Shown: positions 1-8,822, counted from the stretch's first letter. The stretch is DNA of 22,948 nt from CAZIVP01 sp964542915 (GCA_964542915.1 CAZIVP010000031.1:1-22948), one strand, 5' to 3'. Notes: generated by a model not told the origin, from the letters alone. A program made the numbers and translations.

Positions 1-2
1 AG

Positions 3-128
3 GTGTTACTTATTTTAAATGCTAAAAGTCCAATTCCCGCTGAACCAAGACAATGTATACGAAACTTGAGAGAAAAACGTCGTCCGAACTTAAGAAATCA
101 TAGCATAAAAAAAGGAACCTTGAGATGA
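3..128 (+). CDS. possible C-terminal end of an upstream gene (partial)
   Basis: The frame beginning at base 3 is open from the window edge for 41 codons and stops with TGA at 126-128. That stop overlaps the ATG of the next gene in an ATGA arrangement typical of translational coupling. The visible tail is very basic, with many Arg and Lys residues (for example NLREKRRPNLRN), and I recognise no domain. The stretch could equally be a non-coding leader that is open by chance, since it is AT-rich and short. No better frame is open here. What is seen is the open frame and the overlap; that it is a real gene end is inference. Confidence 0.33.
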   Translation: MLLILNAKSPIPAEPRQCIRNLREKRRPNLRNHSIKKGTLR

Positions 129-322
129 ATTTCAAGCATATTTTAATTATTATTCTCGGTATTTTGGTACTGACCATTCTGTTGCAAAATACACAGGTGG
201 TAACGCTGCAACTGTTGTTCTGGAAGGTTCAGATGTCGCGTATCATTTTTATACCACTGGTGCTGGTTATTGGTTTTGTATTTGGTTTTATTACCAATGC
301 GATGATGCGTAAGCGACGCTAA
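125..322 (+). CDS. small two-helix inner-membrane protein, LapA-domain (DUF1049) type
   Basis: This 65-residue protein has two hydrophobic helices, about residues 5-24 and 38-59, joined by a short polar link and ending in a basic tail (MMRKRR). The pattern N-T-Q-V-V-T-L-Q-L-L-F-W between the helices is the hallmark of the LapA/DUF1049 family. Members sit in the inner membrane; in enterobacteria LapA works with LapB in controlling lipopolysaccharide synthesis. A purine-rich AAGGAA lies about 9 bases before the ATG and supports the start. Twenty-seven bases separate it from the NUDIX gene, so it probably heads or joins that transcript. No lapB-like gene is visible, so a lipopolysaccharide role here is inferred from family only. 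Confidence 0.75.
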   Translation: MNFKHILIIILGILVLTILLQNTQVVTLQLLFWKVQMSRIIFIPLVLVIGFVFGFITNAMMRKRR

Positions 323-349
323 CATACGATATCTGGTTAACAAACCTAT

Positions 350-994
350 ATGAACAGTAAACATCAGCAAAAAATGGATGAACGTTTTTTCCGTTCCAGG
401 GAAGCGATAGAAACGCATATCGAACACGTGCTGAAAACACACAAGCCAAAATCTTATACCCATGGAGCGACCGCCCTTCAGGAAGCCGCCGTATTGATTC
501 CCATCTACGTGAAAGAAGGCGAAACCCACGTATTATTCACGCGGCGCACGGAAATTGTGGAGCACCACAAAGGACAAATTTCGTTTCCCGGCGGTAAACA
601 GGATGCCAGCGACCACGATCTGCAACATACGGCGCTTCGGGAAACATACGAAGAAGTGGGCATTGCGCCTCAGGACATACGTATTTTGGGCCGAACCGAT
701 TATTTTCTCACCAATACCCTTTATATGGTAAGTCCGTTTGTCGGCGTATTCGACTATCCCTACGAATTCAGGGTAAACCGCGATGAGATTGCCAGCCTTA
801 TCGAGGTGCCGCTGCGGCATTTACTTCAGGATGAAATTTTCGAAGTAAAACCTTATACAAAGGATAATCAAAAATGGTGGGTCCATTATTACTATTATAA
901 AAATGAAACGATTTGGGGCGTAACCGGTTTTTTACTGAGTAATTTCCTGTCGCTTATATTCGGCCTGCAACGCAACCATCATAATGCCATTTGA
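350..994 (+). CDS. NUDIX hydrolase, CoA pyrophosphatase (NudL/UPF0035) type
   Basis: This 214-residue protein probably cleaves the pyrophosphate of coenzyme A or related nucleotides in the cytoplasm, giving 4'-phosphopantetheine and 3',5'-ADP. The CoA-specific signature is clear at residues 62-85: LFTRR, then H-x-G-Q-I-S-F-P-G-G-K-x-D. The NUDIX helix follows, with R97-E-T-Y-E-E-V-G-I105 holding the metal-binding glutamates. The C-terminal IWGVTGFLLS segment also matches NudL-type enzymes. No good Shine-Dalgarno precedes ATG 350; an in-frame ATG at 374 is an alternative that would remove 8 residues. The gene ends 10 bases before the chosen ribD start. Family assignment is firm; the exact substrate is inferred from the motif. 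Confidence 0.88.
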   Translation: MNSKHQQKMDERFFRSREAIETHIEHVLKTHKPKSYTHGATALQEAAVLIPIYVKEGETHVLFTRRTEIVEHHKGQISFPGGKQDASDHDLQHTALRETYEEVGIAPQDIRILGRTDYFLTNTLYMVSPFVGVFDYPYEFRVNRDEIASLIEVPLRHLLQDEIFEVKPYTKDNQKWWVHYYYYKNETIWGVTGFLLSNFLSLIFGLQRNHHNAI

Positions 995-1004
995 AGGCTT
1001 CTCT

Positions 1005-2090
1005 ATGGCTGAAAATGAAGATCATAAATTTATGAAGCGCTGCTTTGAGCTGGCAAAGCACGGAGAGGGATTTGTGAGTCCCAATCCGTTGGTCGGAGCG
1101 GTACTGGTTAAAAACGGCAAAATTATCGGCGAAGGTTATCACCGGCGCTTCGGCGGACCACACGCCGAGGTAAATGCATTTTTAAACGCCGAAGAAGAAG
1201 CCAGAGGCGCAACCCTCTATTGCAACCTCGAACCCTGTTGCCACAGCAATAAAAAGACGCCGCCATGTACACCGCTGATTATTGAAAAAAAAGTAAAACG
1301 CGTCGTCATCAGTAATACAGATCCCAATCCCAGGGTTTCCGGTCGCGGGATTCAACAACTGCGCGACCATGGTATCGAAGTAAAAAGCGGCGTTCTGAAC
1401 AAACAAGGGCGTCAATTAAACCGCTTTTTTTTTACGTATATGGAAGAAGGGCGACCGTTCATCACTCTGAAAATAGCCCAATCCATCGACGGAAAAATCA
1501 GCAACGCCGCCGGTCGCCAAACCTGGTTGACCGGACCGGAATCGCAACGCTTTGTGCACGGACTCCGCCACGCGCACGATGCCGTGTTGGTTGGTCAGGG
1601 CACCATTGAGGCCGATAATCCACAGTTGACGGTCCGCGAAATCAAAGGCCGAAACCCAAAACGCTTCATACTGGATACGGATTTAAAGGGGCCCCTCAAC
1701 GCCCATATTTATAAGACAAATGAACGCGCCGACACCTGGATACTAACCCGTCCGGGCCATGAAAACACACAAATCGATGCGGTCCGTACTACCGGCGCGC
1801 GCGTCATCGAGTTTCCGACCGTAAGCGATGAAGAGATAAACCTGAATCAACTAACACAATATCTGGCGCAACAATCCATAATCTCTCTGCTCGTGGAAGG
1901 TGGGCGGAAAGTATTTTCATCCTTTATTCGCGCCAATCTTATCGATGAACTGATTGTATTGCAGGCGCCTCTCCTGCTGGGTCGCGGCCTCGATGCCGTA
2001 ACTCTGGATCGAAAGTATGAATTAAAACTCCAAAAATCGGAAACCCTCGGTGACGATTTAAAGTTAGTATTCACCAGGGCGCGTAAGTAG
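1005..2090 (+). CDS. ribD: bifunctional diaminohydroxyphosphoribosylaminopyrimidine deaminase / 5-amino-6-(5-phosphoribosylamino)uracil reductase
   Basis: RibD carries out the second and third steps after GTP ring opening in riboflavin synthesis: zinc-dependent deamination of the pyrimidine, then NADPH reduction of the ribosyl side chain. The N-terminal cytidine-deaminase-like domain has H53-A-E and the zinc cysteines in EPCCHSNKKTPPC (C78 and C88). The loop between the cysteines is one residue longer than in the common PCCHHGKTPPC form. The reductase domain starts near residue 148 with TLKIAQSIDGKI and contains LLVEGG. I chose ATG 1005 rather than in-frame ATG 984 because GAAGG at 993-997 sits 7 bases before it and the family N-terminus fits. 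The gene follows the NUDIX gene by 10 bases, suggesting one transcript. Confidence 0.96.
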   Translation: MAENEDHKFMKRCFELAKHGEGFVSPNPLVGAVLVKNGKIIGEGYHRRFGGPHAEVNAFLNAEEEARGATLYCNLEPCCHSNKKTPPCTPLIIEKKVKRVVISNTDPNPRVSGRGIQQLRDHGIEVKSGVLNKQGRQLNRFFFTYMEEGRPFITLKIAQSIDGKISNAAGRQTWLTGPESQRFVHGLRHAHDAVLVGQGTIEADNPQLTVREIKGRNPKRFILDTDLKGPLNAHIYKTNERADTWILTRPGHENTQIDAVRTTGARVIEFPTVSDEEINLNQLTQYLAQQSIISLLVEGGRKVFSSFIRANLIDELIVLQAPLLLGRGLDAVTLDRKYELKLQKSETLGDDLKLVFTRARK

Positions 2091-2230
2091 AAGTGGATAA
2101 AGCAGGCGCCGGATTTTGGGCTTGCGTGAAAAGCCAGGATTTTATAAATAAATGACTGTTCTGAGGAGTAATTCGAGAATTCGAAAACGTTTTAATTGTA
2201 TTAACCGGGCAACTATGAATAAATTAGCGT
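2091..2230 (+). promoter_or_regulatory. ribD-ribE gap with weak promoter-like and palindromic sequence
   Basis: This 140-bp gap is the largest in the riboflavin cluster. It holds a possible -35 TTGCGT (2122-2127) with an AT-rich TATAAATA (2143-2150), a small hairpin TTCGA/TCGAA (2172-2185) and the palindrome AAAACGTTTT (2184-2193). None of the conserved FMN riboswitch blocks is recognisable. No Shine-Dalgarno precedes the ribE ATG. A secondary promoter for ribE onward is plausible but weakly supported. Confidence 0.25.
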
Positions 2231-2884
2231 ATGTTTACGGGAATTATTGAGGAACTCGGCAAAATTACAAATATTGCCCCCCTGGCGGATGGTAAGCGTT
2301 TGGAAATTGCCACGCATAAAATAATGAATGATGTCAAAGTCGATGATTCGGTCGCCGTCAACGGTATTTGTCTTACAGTTACCAGCCTCAGAGAAAACGG
2401 TTTTCAGGTCGAGGCGGTTGGCGATACCCTCAGAAAATCGACTCTGAACAACCTGCGCATCGGGGACAGCGTCAATCTCGAACGGGCATTACGGCTTTCG
2501 GACCGTCTTGGCGGGCATCTGGTTCAGGGTCATGTAAACGGCGTCGGCCAAATAACCGGAATACGAAAGCTGGGTGAGAACTACGATTTAGAAATCGAGA
2601 CGCCTGTGGAGTTGCTCCGTTACCTTATTTTGGAAGGATCCGTCGCCGTCGATGGCATCAGTTTAACGATCGCTCGCCTTACCAACAACCGAATTGGCAT
2701 CTCGGTCATCCCCCATACCTGGAAGCATACCAATCTATCTCAAAGCCAAACGGGAAGAGCGGTCAATTTAGAAGTTGACGTCATTGCCAAATATGTGGAA
2801 AAACTATTATCGGTTACCAACGCAGAACAACAAAGCGAAAACCAAACATTCACGGATCAATGGTTTAAACAGTTGGGTTATTAA
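2231..2884 (+). CDS. ribE: riboflavin synthase, alpha subunit type
   Basis: This 217-residue enzyme joins two molecules of 6,7-dimethyl-8-ribityllumazine to give riboflavin and the pyrimidine that RibH recycles. It begins with the nearly invariant MFTGIIEELG. The two homologous lumazine-binding barrels are visible as paired motifs: VAVNGICLTVT in the first half and VAVDGISLTIA in the second, plus GGHLVQGHVNGVG between them and IPHTWKHTNL late in the second barrel. Length is normal for the family, with a short extra tail after about residue 197. The N-terminal motif fixes the start at ATG 2231 even though no Shine-Dalgarno is visible. It is followed by ribBA after 3 bases, so the two are almost certainly cotranscribed. 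Confidence 0.97.
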   Translation: MFTGIIEELGKITNIAPLADGKRLEIATHKIMNDVKVDDSVAVNGICLTVTSLRENGFQVEAVGDTLRKSTLNNLRIGDSVNLERALRLSDRLGGHLVQGHVNGVGQITGIRKLGENYDLEIETPVELLRYLILEGSVAVDGISLTIARLTNNRIGISVIPHTWKHTNLSQSQTGRAVNLEVDVIAKYVEKLLSVTNAEQQSENQTFTDQWFKQLGY

Positions 2885-2887
2885 TTC

Positions 2888-4108
2888 ATGGATATACAGA
2901 ATAAAATTAAATTTAACGCCATCGAAGAAGCGATCGAAGACATAAAAAACGGTCGCATGGTCGTGGTCGTGGATGACGCCGAACGCGAGAATGAGGGTGA
3001 CATTATTATGGCCGCCGAACTGGTACGTCCGGAAGATGTCAACTTTATTACGCGAGAGGCCCGCGGGATGCTGTGTGTTTCCCTCACACAGGAAAAGGCG
3101 CAACGTCTGGATCTCGATTTCATGGTGGAAGAAAATACCGCCCTGCACGCCACACCATTTACGGTAAGCGTGGACGCCAAAGAGGGTACAACGACCGGCA
3201 TCTCGGCGTACGACCGTTCGCAAACCATCCGTACAATCATCAGCCCGAGCACCAGGCCGGAAGAATTGGCGCGACCGGGACACATATTCCCGCTGATTGC
3301 CCGTGAAGGCGGGGTTCTGCGTCGCGCGGGGCATACGGAAGCCGCTGTGGATCTGGCGCGCCTGGCGGGGCTCACGCCGGCCGGCGTCCTTTGCGAAATA
3401 ATGGCTGAAGACGGGACCATGGCACGCGCCCATCATTTACAGGAGTTCAGAAAAAAACACGATCTAAAAATTATTACCATAGCCGATCTGATACGCTACC
3501 GGCGTGAACGCGAAAAACTGGTAAGGCGACGCGTTGTAGTGGATATGCCCACCCGTTACGGAACGTTCAAATTGTACCTGTACGAAAACATATTGAATGA
3601 AAGCGAGCATCATGTAGCGCTTGTGAAGGGCAATATCGCCGACGGGCATCCTACTCTGGTACGGGTTCATTCCGAATGCCTGACCGGCGACGTATTCGGC
3701 TCCAAGCGCTGTGATTGCGGCGAGCAACTTAGCTCCGCCATGCAGATGGTTGAAAAGGAAGGACGCGGCGTGATCCTCTATATGCGCCAGGAGGGACGCG
3801 GCATCGGACTGGTAAACAAACTGCTCGCCTATGCTCTTCAGGAAGACGGCAAAGATACCGTGGAGGCCAATGAATTACTCGGGTTCAGGCCGGACCTGCG
3901 GGATTACGGTATCGGCGCTCAAATATTAAAAGATCTTGGTCTGGCTAAAATCCGGCTGATGACCAATAATCCCAAAAAAGTGGTGGGGCTCAAAGGCTAC
4001 GAACTGGAAATTGTGGAGCGGGTGCCCATTGAGATGTGTCCCAACGAAATCAACGCCAAATACTTAAAGACAAAACGCGATAAATTAGGCCATTTGTTCT
4101 TAAAATAG
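2888..4108 (+). CDS. ribBA: bifunctional 3,4-dihydroxy-2-butanone 4-phosphate synthase / GTP cyclohydrolase II
   Basis: This 406-residue fusion supplies both branches of riboflavin synthesis. The N-terminal RibB half (about residues 8-205) turns ribulose 5-phosphate into dihydroxybutanone phosphate; it shows D29-D-A-E-R-E-N-E-G-D38, GTTTGISAYDR and RPGHIFPLIAREGG. The C-terminal RibA half opens the GTP imidazole ring. Its zinc cysteines are C264, C275 and C277 in ECLTGDVFGSKRCDCGEQL, and RQEGRGIGL forms the GTP-binding loop. Both halves look complete, so both activities are expected. The ATG lies 3 bases after the ribE stop with no strong Shine-Dalgarno, consistent with translational coupling, and ribH follows after 22 bases. 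Confidence 0.97.
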   Translation: MDIQNKIKFNAIEEAIEDIKNGRMVVVVDDAERENEGDIIMAAELVRPEDVNFITREARGMLCVSLTQEKAQRLDLDFMVEENTALHATPFTVSVDAKEGTTTGISAYDRSQTIRTIISPSTRPEELARPGHIFPLIAREGGVLRRAGHTEAAVDLARLAGLTPAGVLCEIMAEDGTMARAHHLQEFRKKHDLKIITIADLIRYRREREKLVRRRVVVDMPTRYGTFKLYLYENILNESEHHVALVKGNIADGHPTLVRVHSECLTGDVFGSKRCDCGEQLSSAMQMVEKEGRGVILYMRQEGRGIGLVNKLLAYALQEDGKDTVEANELLGFRPDLRDYGIGAQILKDLGLAKIRLMTNNPKKVVGLKGYELEIVERVPIEMCPNEINAKYLKTKRDKLGHLFLK

Positions 4109-4130
4109 CTTCAGGCTGCTTGGAGGAAAA

Positions 4131-4595
4131 ATGATTGAAACCATTCAGGGAAATTTAACGGCCGATCAAAAAAAATTCGCTTTGGTCGCAGGCCGCTTTA
4201 ATGAATTCATCTCGTCTAAATTAATTGAGGGCGCCGTGGATTGTCTGATGCGCCATAAGGCAAGCGAAAAAGATATTTCGCTCGCCTGGGTACCCGGTTC
4301 TTTTGAGATTCCGGTCGTTGCCAGGAAATTAGCGCAAAGCGGTAAATACGATGCCGTCATCTGTTTGGGAGCGGTCATCCGCGGCGCAACCCCGCACTTT
4401 GATTACGTGGCTTCGGAAGTTGCCAAAGGAATCGCCCAATCATCCCTGGAACTGGGCGTTCCGATTATCTTCGGTATCATCACTTCCGATACCATCGAAC
4501 AAGCCATCGAGCGGGCCGGAACCAAGGCCGGAAACCGCGGTTGGGACGCCGCACTGGCGGCAATTGAAATGGTCGATCTGATACAACAATTATAA
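4131..4595 (+). CDS. ribH: 6,7-dimethyl-8-ribityllumazine synthase
   Basis: RibH condenses the products of the RibBA and RibD branches into lumazine, the substrate of RibE; the family forms pentamers or icosahedral shells in the cytoplasm. The 154-residue length is standard. Visible motifs are GRFNEFI (residues 21-27), the ligand-binding PGSFEIP (55-61), CLGAVIRGATPHFDYV with the catalytic H89, and AGTKAGNRG near the C-terminus. A strong GGAGGA lies a few bases before ATG 4131, the best ribosome binding site in this cluster. With it the riboflavin pathway is complete here apart from the phosphatase step, which is not encoded in the window. Confidence 0.97.
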   Translation: MIETIQGNLTADQKKFALVAGRFNEFISSKLIEGAVDCLMRHKASEKDISLAWVPGSFEIPVVARKLAQSGKYDAVICLGAVIRGATPHFDYVASEVAKGIAQSSLELGVPIIFGIITSDTIEQAIERAGTKAGNRGWDAALAAIEMVDLIQQL

Positions 4596-4613
4596 ATGTG
4601 GAGTCTTGAACGA

Positions 4614-7007
4614 ATGTATTTGGCACTTATCTGGTCCGTTTTAAGCGTTTTCTTCCTTTTACCGCTCCGCGCTTTCGAATTGAACGACTGGCAGAGCATC
4701 ACCTATATGAACAGCATCCGGGATATATCCATCGACGATGCGGTCGCCTGGGTGGCCACCAGCGGCGGGATGTATCGCTATGATCCGGAGAGCGGCGCTC
4801 TTAAAACTTTTCACAATGTGGACGGTCTGTTGTCCAGTGAATTAAACAGCATTGTGCAGGACGATCACGGCCATATTATTTGCGGCGGGCCAGCGGGTAT
4901 CCTCGAAATTTACGATCGGGAGAGACCGTCGTGGAATCAACTGTACGCCCTCCGGGACAATAATATTACCGACATGGTCTATCGAAACGATACGCTGTGG
5001 GTAGCTGCCGGTAAGGGCGTCGCCGTTTTTATCTGGGAAGGAAACCGTTATTTCTTTCTCGATTATTTTCGCAATTTTGATGTTATCCCCACGCAAATTC
5101 ATACCATTGCGTTATTCAACGGCCGAATCTGGCTGGGGACGGATCGCGGTTTATTTCATGCACCGAACGATTTAAGCCGTTATACCATCAACGACCCGAA
5201 GCGCTGGACCATCTGGAACGGCGACGACGGCCTGGCATCCTCCAATGTTCTGGCGTTAGCCGCCGGCGATCAACGCTTGTGGGTCGGCACGGCTTTAAAT
5301 CTGGCCACGGTTAACGCCGGCCTTGAGCTCCGGCCGCAAAATCTCTGGGGAGAGGGACACACACGCACCGTCAGCGATATCCTGCTGACAGATGAACATA
5401 TCTATATTGCCAATAATTACTACAGCTCCGCAAAAAGACGCTTCATCGCCCGCTTATATCAATATGAAAGCGAAAATGGACATACATTCATCAGGACCTA
5501 CACAGCCAGTATCGGGGCGCTTGCACGGGAAGCTGACCATACTTTATGGGTAGGTATGGAAGAAGAAGGACTGTTCCGCGGTGAACAACAGTTAAAAATC
5601 GACAGCCCGGGTGCTCAGGCTATCCGGTACGTCATGAAAGACAGCCGCGGCCGCATCTGGGCTTCCAACGGCAAGTTTAAATCCAGCCCGAATAAGGGCT
5701 TCTATATTTTCGACGGTAACCGGTGGACGAACTTCACGTTTACTTCGGGTTACAAATTTTGCCGCAATACCACCATGTTTTACGAAGACCGCTTCCAAAA
5801 TGTATGGCTGGGCAGCTGGGGCGGCGGACTCATGGTTTACCACAATAATCAATTCGACTACTTTCACAACTATGATGACAGCGGCCTGATAGAAATATCG
5901 GACAAAGATACCGTCCGGATTCAGGAGCTGCAACCATTGTCCGAAACCTATCAGAATTTTTTCAGCGCTGTGCCGGACGATCCCGATTTTGAAGTGGTTC
6001 CCGTCATAAAGGAAGGCCCGGCCGGTAATCTATGGATCAGTAACTACTTTGCTTCCAACGGGAATTATCTTGCTGTGGCGCCCTACGGCGAAGACGGCTT
6101 TATCAGTCTGGATAAATCGCAATGGAGCTACTTCGGCATTCAGGATGGGATTACGCCCCAGGAAGGTTCGATCTCCGCCATCACGTTTGATGATTTCGGA
6201 CGCGTTTGGCTTGGCACGTTCACCCAGGATAAGGGTATTTATATTCTGGATTACAACGGCACCATCACAAACCGCAGCGATGATCAGTTATTTGAACTCA
6301 CGGTGGATGACAATCTCTGGAGCAACGAAATCCTGAGCCTTGCTTCGGACCAGGACGGGGTCATCTGGATTGGCACGCGGGCCGGTTTAAACTCGTTTGA
6401 CGGCGTTAATGTGTACCGGCACATCAAACAGGTCGGCGACGAAGAAGGTACCAGCGGGCCGCTGGAAAACCAGATCAACCAGATCGTCGTGGACGATTAT
6501 AATAACAAGTGGTTTGCCACCACCGGCGGCGTCAGTATTTTACGCGGCGACCGGAGTCCTTGGGATACACTGGCATGGAAAGGTTACCACACCGGCAACA
6601 GCAATCTTCTGGATGACGTGGTCCATTCCATCTATGTAGATTCCAAAGCTTCCGAAGCGCTCATCGGTACAGAAAAAGGGTTGTCGGTATACAGCGGTTC
6701 GTTCGCCGAAATCGAAGAAAATTTCAGCGAAGTTATTGGCGGTCCAAATCCTTTTGTTCTGGGAAAGGATCAAAACCGCTTTACCCTTACACATCTTAAA
6801 GCGAATTCGAGTGTAAAGATTTTTACTCTGAACGGTACGCTGGTTCGCACCCTCCAAAGCAACGGGCGCTATGTGGACGGAAGCCGCGCCGTCTGGAACG
6901 GCAAGGACAACAACGGCCAAACCGTTGCCAGCGGCATCTATATTTATATGGCTTATACGCAGGACGGCGAAACACAAAGCGGCAAAATTGCAGTTATCAG
7001 ACAATAA
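4614..7007 (+). CDS. secreted PorZ-like two-component-regulator-type beta-propeller protein with C-terminal FlgD-like domain
   Basis: The 797-residue product starts with a signal peptide (MYLALIWSVLSVFFLLPLRA). Residues about 20-700 carry a dozen or so propeller blades of the Reg_prop kind, recurring as LWVAAGKG, IWLGTDRG, LWVGTA, LWVGMEEEG, VWLGSWGGG, VWLGTF, IWIGTRAG and KWFATTGG. The first blade region (W-x-S-I-T-Y-M-N-S-I-R-D-I-S, then NVDGLLSSELN) resembles PorZ, the surface protein of the type IX attachment complex. From about residue 708 (GGPNPFVLG) a FlgD-like Ig domain follows with NGTLVRTL, W-N-G-K-D-N-N-G-Q and SGIYIY, as in type IX cargo tails. No histidine kinase domain is present, so this is not a sensor kinase. 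I chose ATG 4614 over 4596 because GGAG at 4600-4603 precedes it. It begins 18 bases after ribH and ends 5 bases before recN. Confidence 0.75.
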   Translation: MYLALIWSVLSVFFLLPLRAFELNDWQSITYMNSIRDISIDDAVAWVATSGGMYRYDPESGALKTFHNVDGLLSSELNSIVQDDHGHIICGGPAGILEIYDRERPSWNQLYALRDNNITDMVYRNDTLWVAAGKGVAVFIWEGNRYFFLDYFRNFDVIPTQIHTIALFNGRIWLGTDRGLFHAPNDLSRYTINDPKRWTIWNGDDGLASSNVLALAAGDQRLWVGTALNLATVNAGLELRPQNLWGEGHTRTVSDILLTDEHIYIANNYYSSAKRRFIARLYQYESENGHTFIRTYTASIGALAREADHTLWVGMEEEGLFRGEQQLKIDSPGAQAIRYVMKDSRGRIWASNGKFKSSPNKGFYIFDGNRWTNFTFTSGYKFCRNTTMFYEDRFQNVWLGSWGGGLMVYHNNQFDYFHNYDDSGLIEISDKDTVRIQELQPLSETYQNFFSAVPDDPDFEVVPVIKEGPAGNLWISNYFASNGNYLAVAPYGEDGFISLDKSQWSYFGIQDGITPQEGSISAITFDDFGRVWLGTFTQDKGIYILDYNGTITNRSDDQLFELTVDDNLWSNEILSLASDQDGVIWIGTRAGLNSFDGVNVYRHIKQVGDEEGTSGPLENQINQIVVDDYNNKWFATTGGVSILRGDRSPWDTLAWKGYHTGNSNLLDDVVHSIYVDSKASEALIGTEKGLSVYSGSFAEIEENFSEVIGGPNPFVLGKDQNRFTLTHLKANSSVKIFTLNGTLVRTLQSNGRYVDGSRAVWNGKDNNGQTVASGIYIYMAYTQDGETQSGKIAVIRQ

Positions 7008-7012
7008 ATGCT

Positions 7013-8737
7013 ATGATTCGATCACTCTATGTAAAAAACTTCGCACTGGTAAATGAGCTGACCATCGCTTTCGGTCCCGGCTTGAATATCATTACAGGCG
7101 AAACCGGCGCCGGTAAATCCATTCTCATAAACGCCATGGGCCAGTTATGCGGCGAGCGCAGCCCCGCCGACCTGATTCGCAGCGGCGCGGATAAGGCCGT
7201 AATCGAAGCGGAAATTCAAATCGACCCATCCCCTGCATTCAGTCAACTCCTCGCCGAACACGACCTCGATATCGAGGGCAAGGAATTGTTGATCCGTAAG
7301 GAAATCAAACAAAAGGGCGCCTCGCGCTCGTTTATCAATGACACGCCCGTCACATTAAACGTCTTAAATGATATCAGCGCTTTCCTGTTCGATCTCCACG
7401 GCCAGCACCAACACCAGCGGCTGTTGCACCCCGAAAATCACATTTTTTACCTGGATGCCTTCGGCGATTTGGAAGACCGCGTGTCCGACTATAAACGTAA
7501 ATTGAATACCTGGCGGCAATACCACAGGGAACTGAGCGATCTAAAACAAAAACAGTTCGAAGCTTATCAAAAACAGGATATGTTCCGTTACCAGGACGAA
7601 GAACTGAGCAAAGCCGATCTGCAGGAAGGAGAACTGGAAGAGCTGAAAAACGAGGGACGTATTCTGGCCAATGTTGAAGACCTCCATCAATACGGATCCG
7701 CTCTTTCCCAGGCGCTTTACAGCGGCGAACCCAACGCCGGTACGCTCATATCCGACGCCGAAGACAATCTGGAGCGGCTTTCCGAGTTGGATGAACAATT
7801 CGCCGAACTGAAAGAGAGTTTGATCTCGGCCCGAACAACGATCGAAGAGATCGGCCGGTTCGCCGACCAGTACCTCGCCAATCTGGAGTACAATCCCGAG
7901 CGTCTGGAACAAATTCAGCAGCGCATCGCCCATCTGGAATTTTTACTGAAAAAGTATCAAAAGTACGGAATCGAGGAACTGATCGAATACCATAACAGCA
8001 TACGCGAAAACCTGGATCACATCGAGGCATTCGACGACGCCATCAAAGAGAAGGAAAACGAAATAAGAGCGGTGATTAACGAAGTTAACCAGGCGGGACA
8101 GGCGCTTATCGAATCGCGGACCGAAACCGGCAAACGGTTCGCACCCCTTATAAGCAACACGCTACAACGGATCGGCATGCCCCAGGCGCACATGCGGGTC
8201 CGGCAGGATTACCGCACGAACACCGATAGCCCGTTCAAAGCCAACGGGCATTCCATCGAAGCCCTTAATCGCGGGTTCGATCAGATCACGTTCGAAATCG
8301 CCGCCAATACCGGCGAGCCGCATAAACCGCTGCACAAGGTTGCATCGGGCGGAGAATTATCCCGCATCATGCTGGCGCTCAAATCAACCCTGGCCGAGGT
8401 CGATCAAATTCCCTCCCTCGTCTTCGATGAAATCGACGTGGGCATCTCCGGGAAAGTCGCCCAGATCGTCGGTCAAAAATTGTCGGAGCTGACGCATTCG
8501 CATCAACTGATTTGCGTTACGCATCTTCCGCAAATCGCGGCCTTTGCAGACAGCCACTACCGCGTAAGCAAGCGAATTTTCGGTGATCGGACTCTTATCG
8601 ATATGACCTGCCTGGATCAGGAAGAACAAATCAATGAAATCGCCCAGTTGCTCGGCGGTAAAGAGCTTTCCAAGGAAGCGATCGATAACGCACGACATCT
8701 GCTTGAGGAAGCTAAAAAGTTGCATACGGCTTCATAA
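7013..8737 (+). CDS. recN: DNA repair protein RecN (SMC-like ATPase)
   Basis: RecN is an SMC-like ATPase that acts on double-strand breaks with RecA. The 574-residue protein has an N-terminal ATPase half with Walker A at G29-E-T-G-A-G-K-S36 and the RecN-type DLHGQHQHQ motif. A long charged coiled-coil middle follows (about residues 155-370, with many E/K/Q heptads). The C-terminal ATPase half has the ABC signature A444-S-G-G-E-L-S-R, Walker B with VFDEID (about 470-475) and the switch histidine in VTHLPQIAAF. It is slightly longer than the usual 550-560 residues. The start at MIRSLYVKNFALV matches the family exactly. It follows the propeller gene by 5 bases and probably shares its transcript. 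No LexA box is visible. Confidence 0.96.
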   Translation: MIRSLYVKNFALVNELTIAFGPGLNIITGETGAGKSILINAMGQLCGERSPADLIRSGADKAVIEAEIQIDPSPAFSQLLAEHDLDIEGKELLIRKEIKQKGASRSFINDTPVTLNVLNDISAFLFDLHGQHQHQRLLHPENHIFYLDAFGDLEDRVSDYKRKLNTWRQYHRELSDLKQKQFEAYQKQDMFRYQDEELSKADLQEGELEELKNEGRILANVEDLHQYGSALSQALYSGEPNAGTLISDAEDNLERLSELDEQFAELKESLISARTTIEEIGRFADQYLANLEYNPERLEQIQQRIAHLEFLLKKYQKYGIEELIEYHNSIRENLDHIEAFDDAIKEKENEIRAVINEVNQAGQALIESRTETGKRFAPLISNTLQRIGMPQAHMRVRQDYRTNTDSPFKANGHSIEALNRGFDQITFEIAANTGEPHKPLHKVASGGELSRIMLALKSTLAEVDQIPSLVFDEIDVGISGKVAQIVGQKLSELTHSHQLICVTHLPQIAAFADSHYRVSKRIFGDRTLIDMTCLDQEEQINEIAQLLGGKELSKEAIDNARHLLEEAKKLHTAS

Positions 8738-8822
8738 ATTTACATTTAAATCTTGCCTTCAGGAAAAATTTTGTATATGTTATTAAAAATAAATGAGTTG
8801 TTTCCTTTTTTATGGAGGTACA

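Noticed and set aside
2091..2230. FMN riboswitch before ribE
   Set aside because: None of the conserved GGGGC or ACCGGCGGT-type blocks is present; the gap is also short for the full element.
2807..3436. Long minus-strand open frame opposite ribBA
   Set aside because: It lies wholly over ribE and ribBA, has low-complexity Arg-rich composition, and no recognisable motif; it is an antisense shadow.
4596..4613. Earlier ATG for the propeller protein directly after the ribH stop
   Set aside because: It would add MWSLER before the signal peptide and has no ribosome binding site outside ribH, whereas ATG 4614 follows GGAG.
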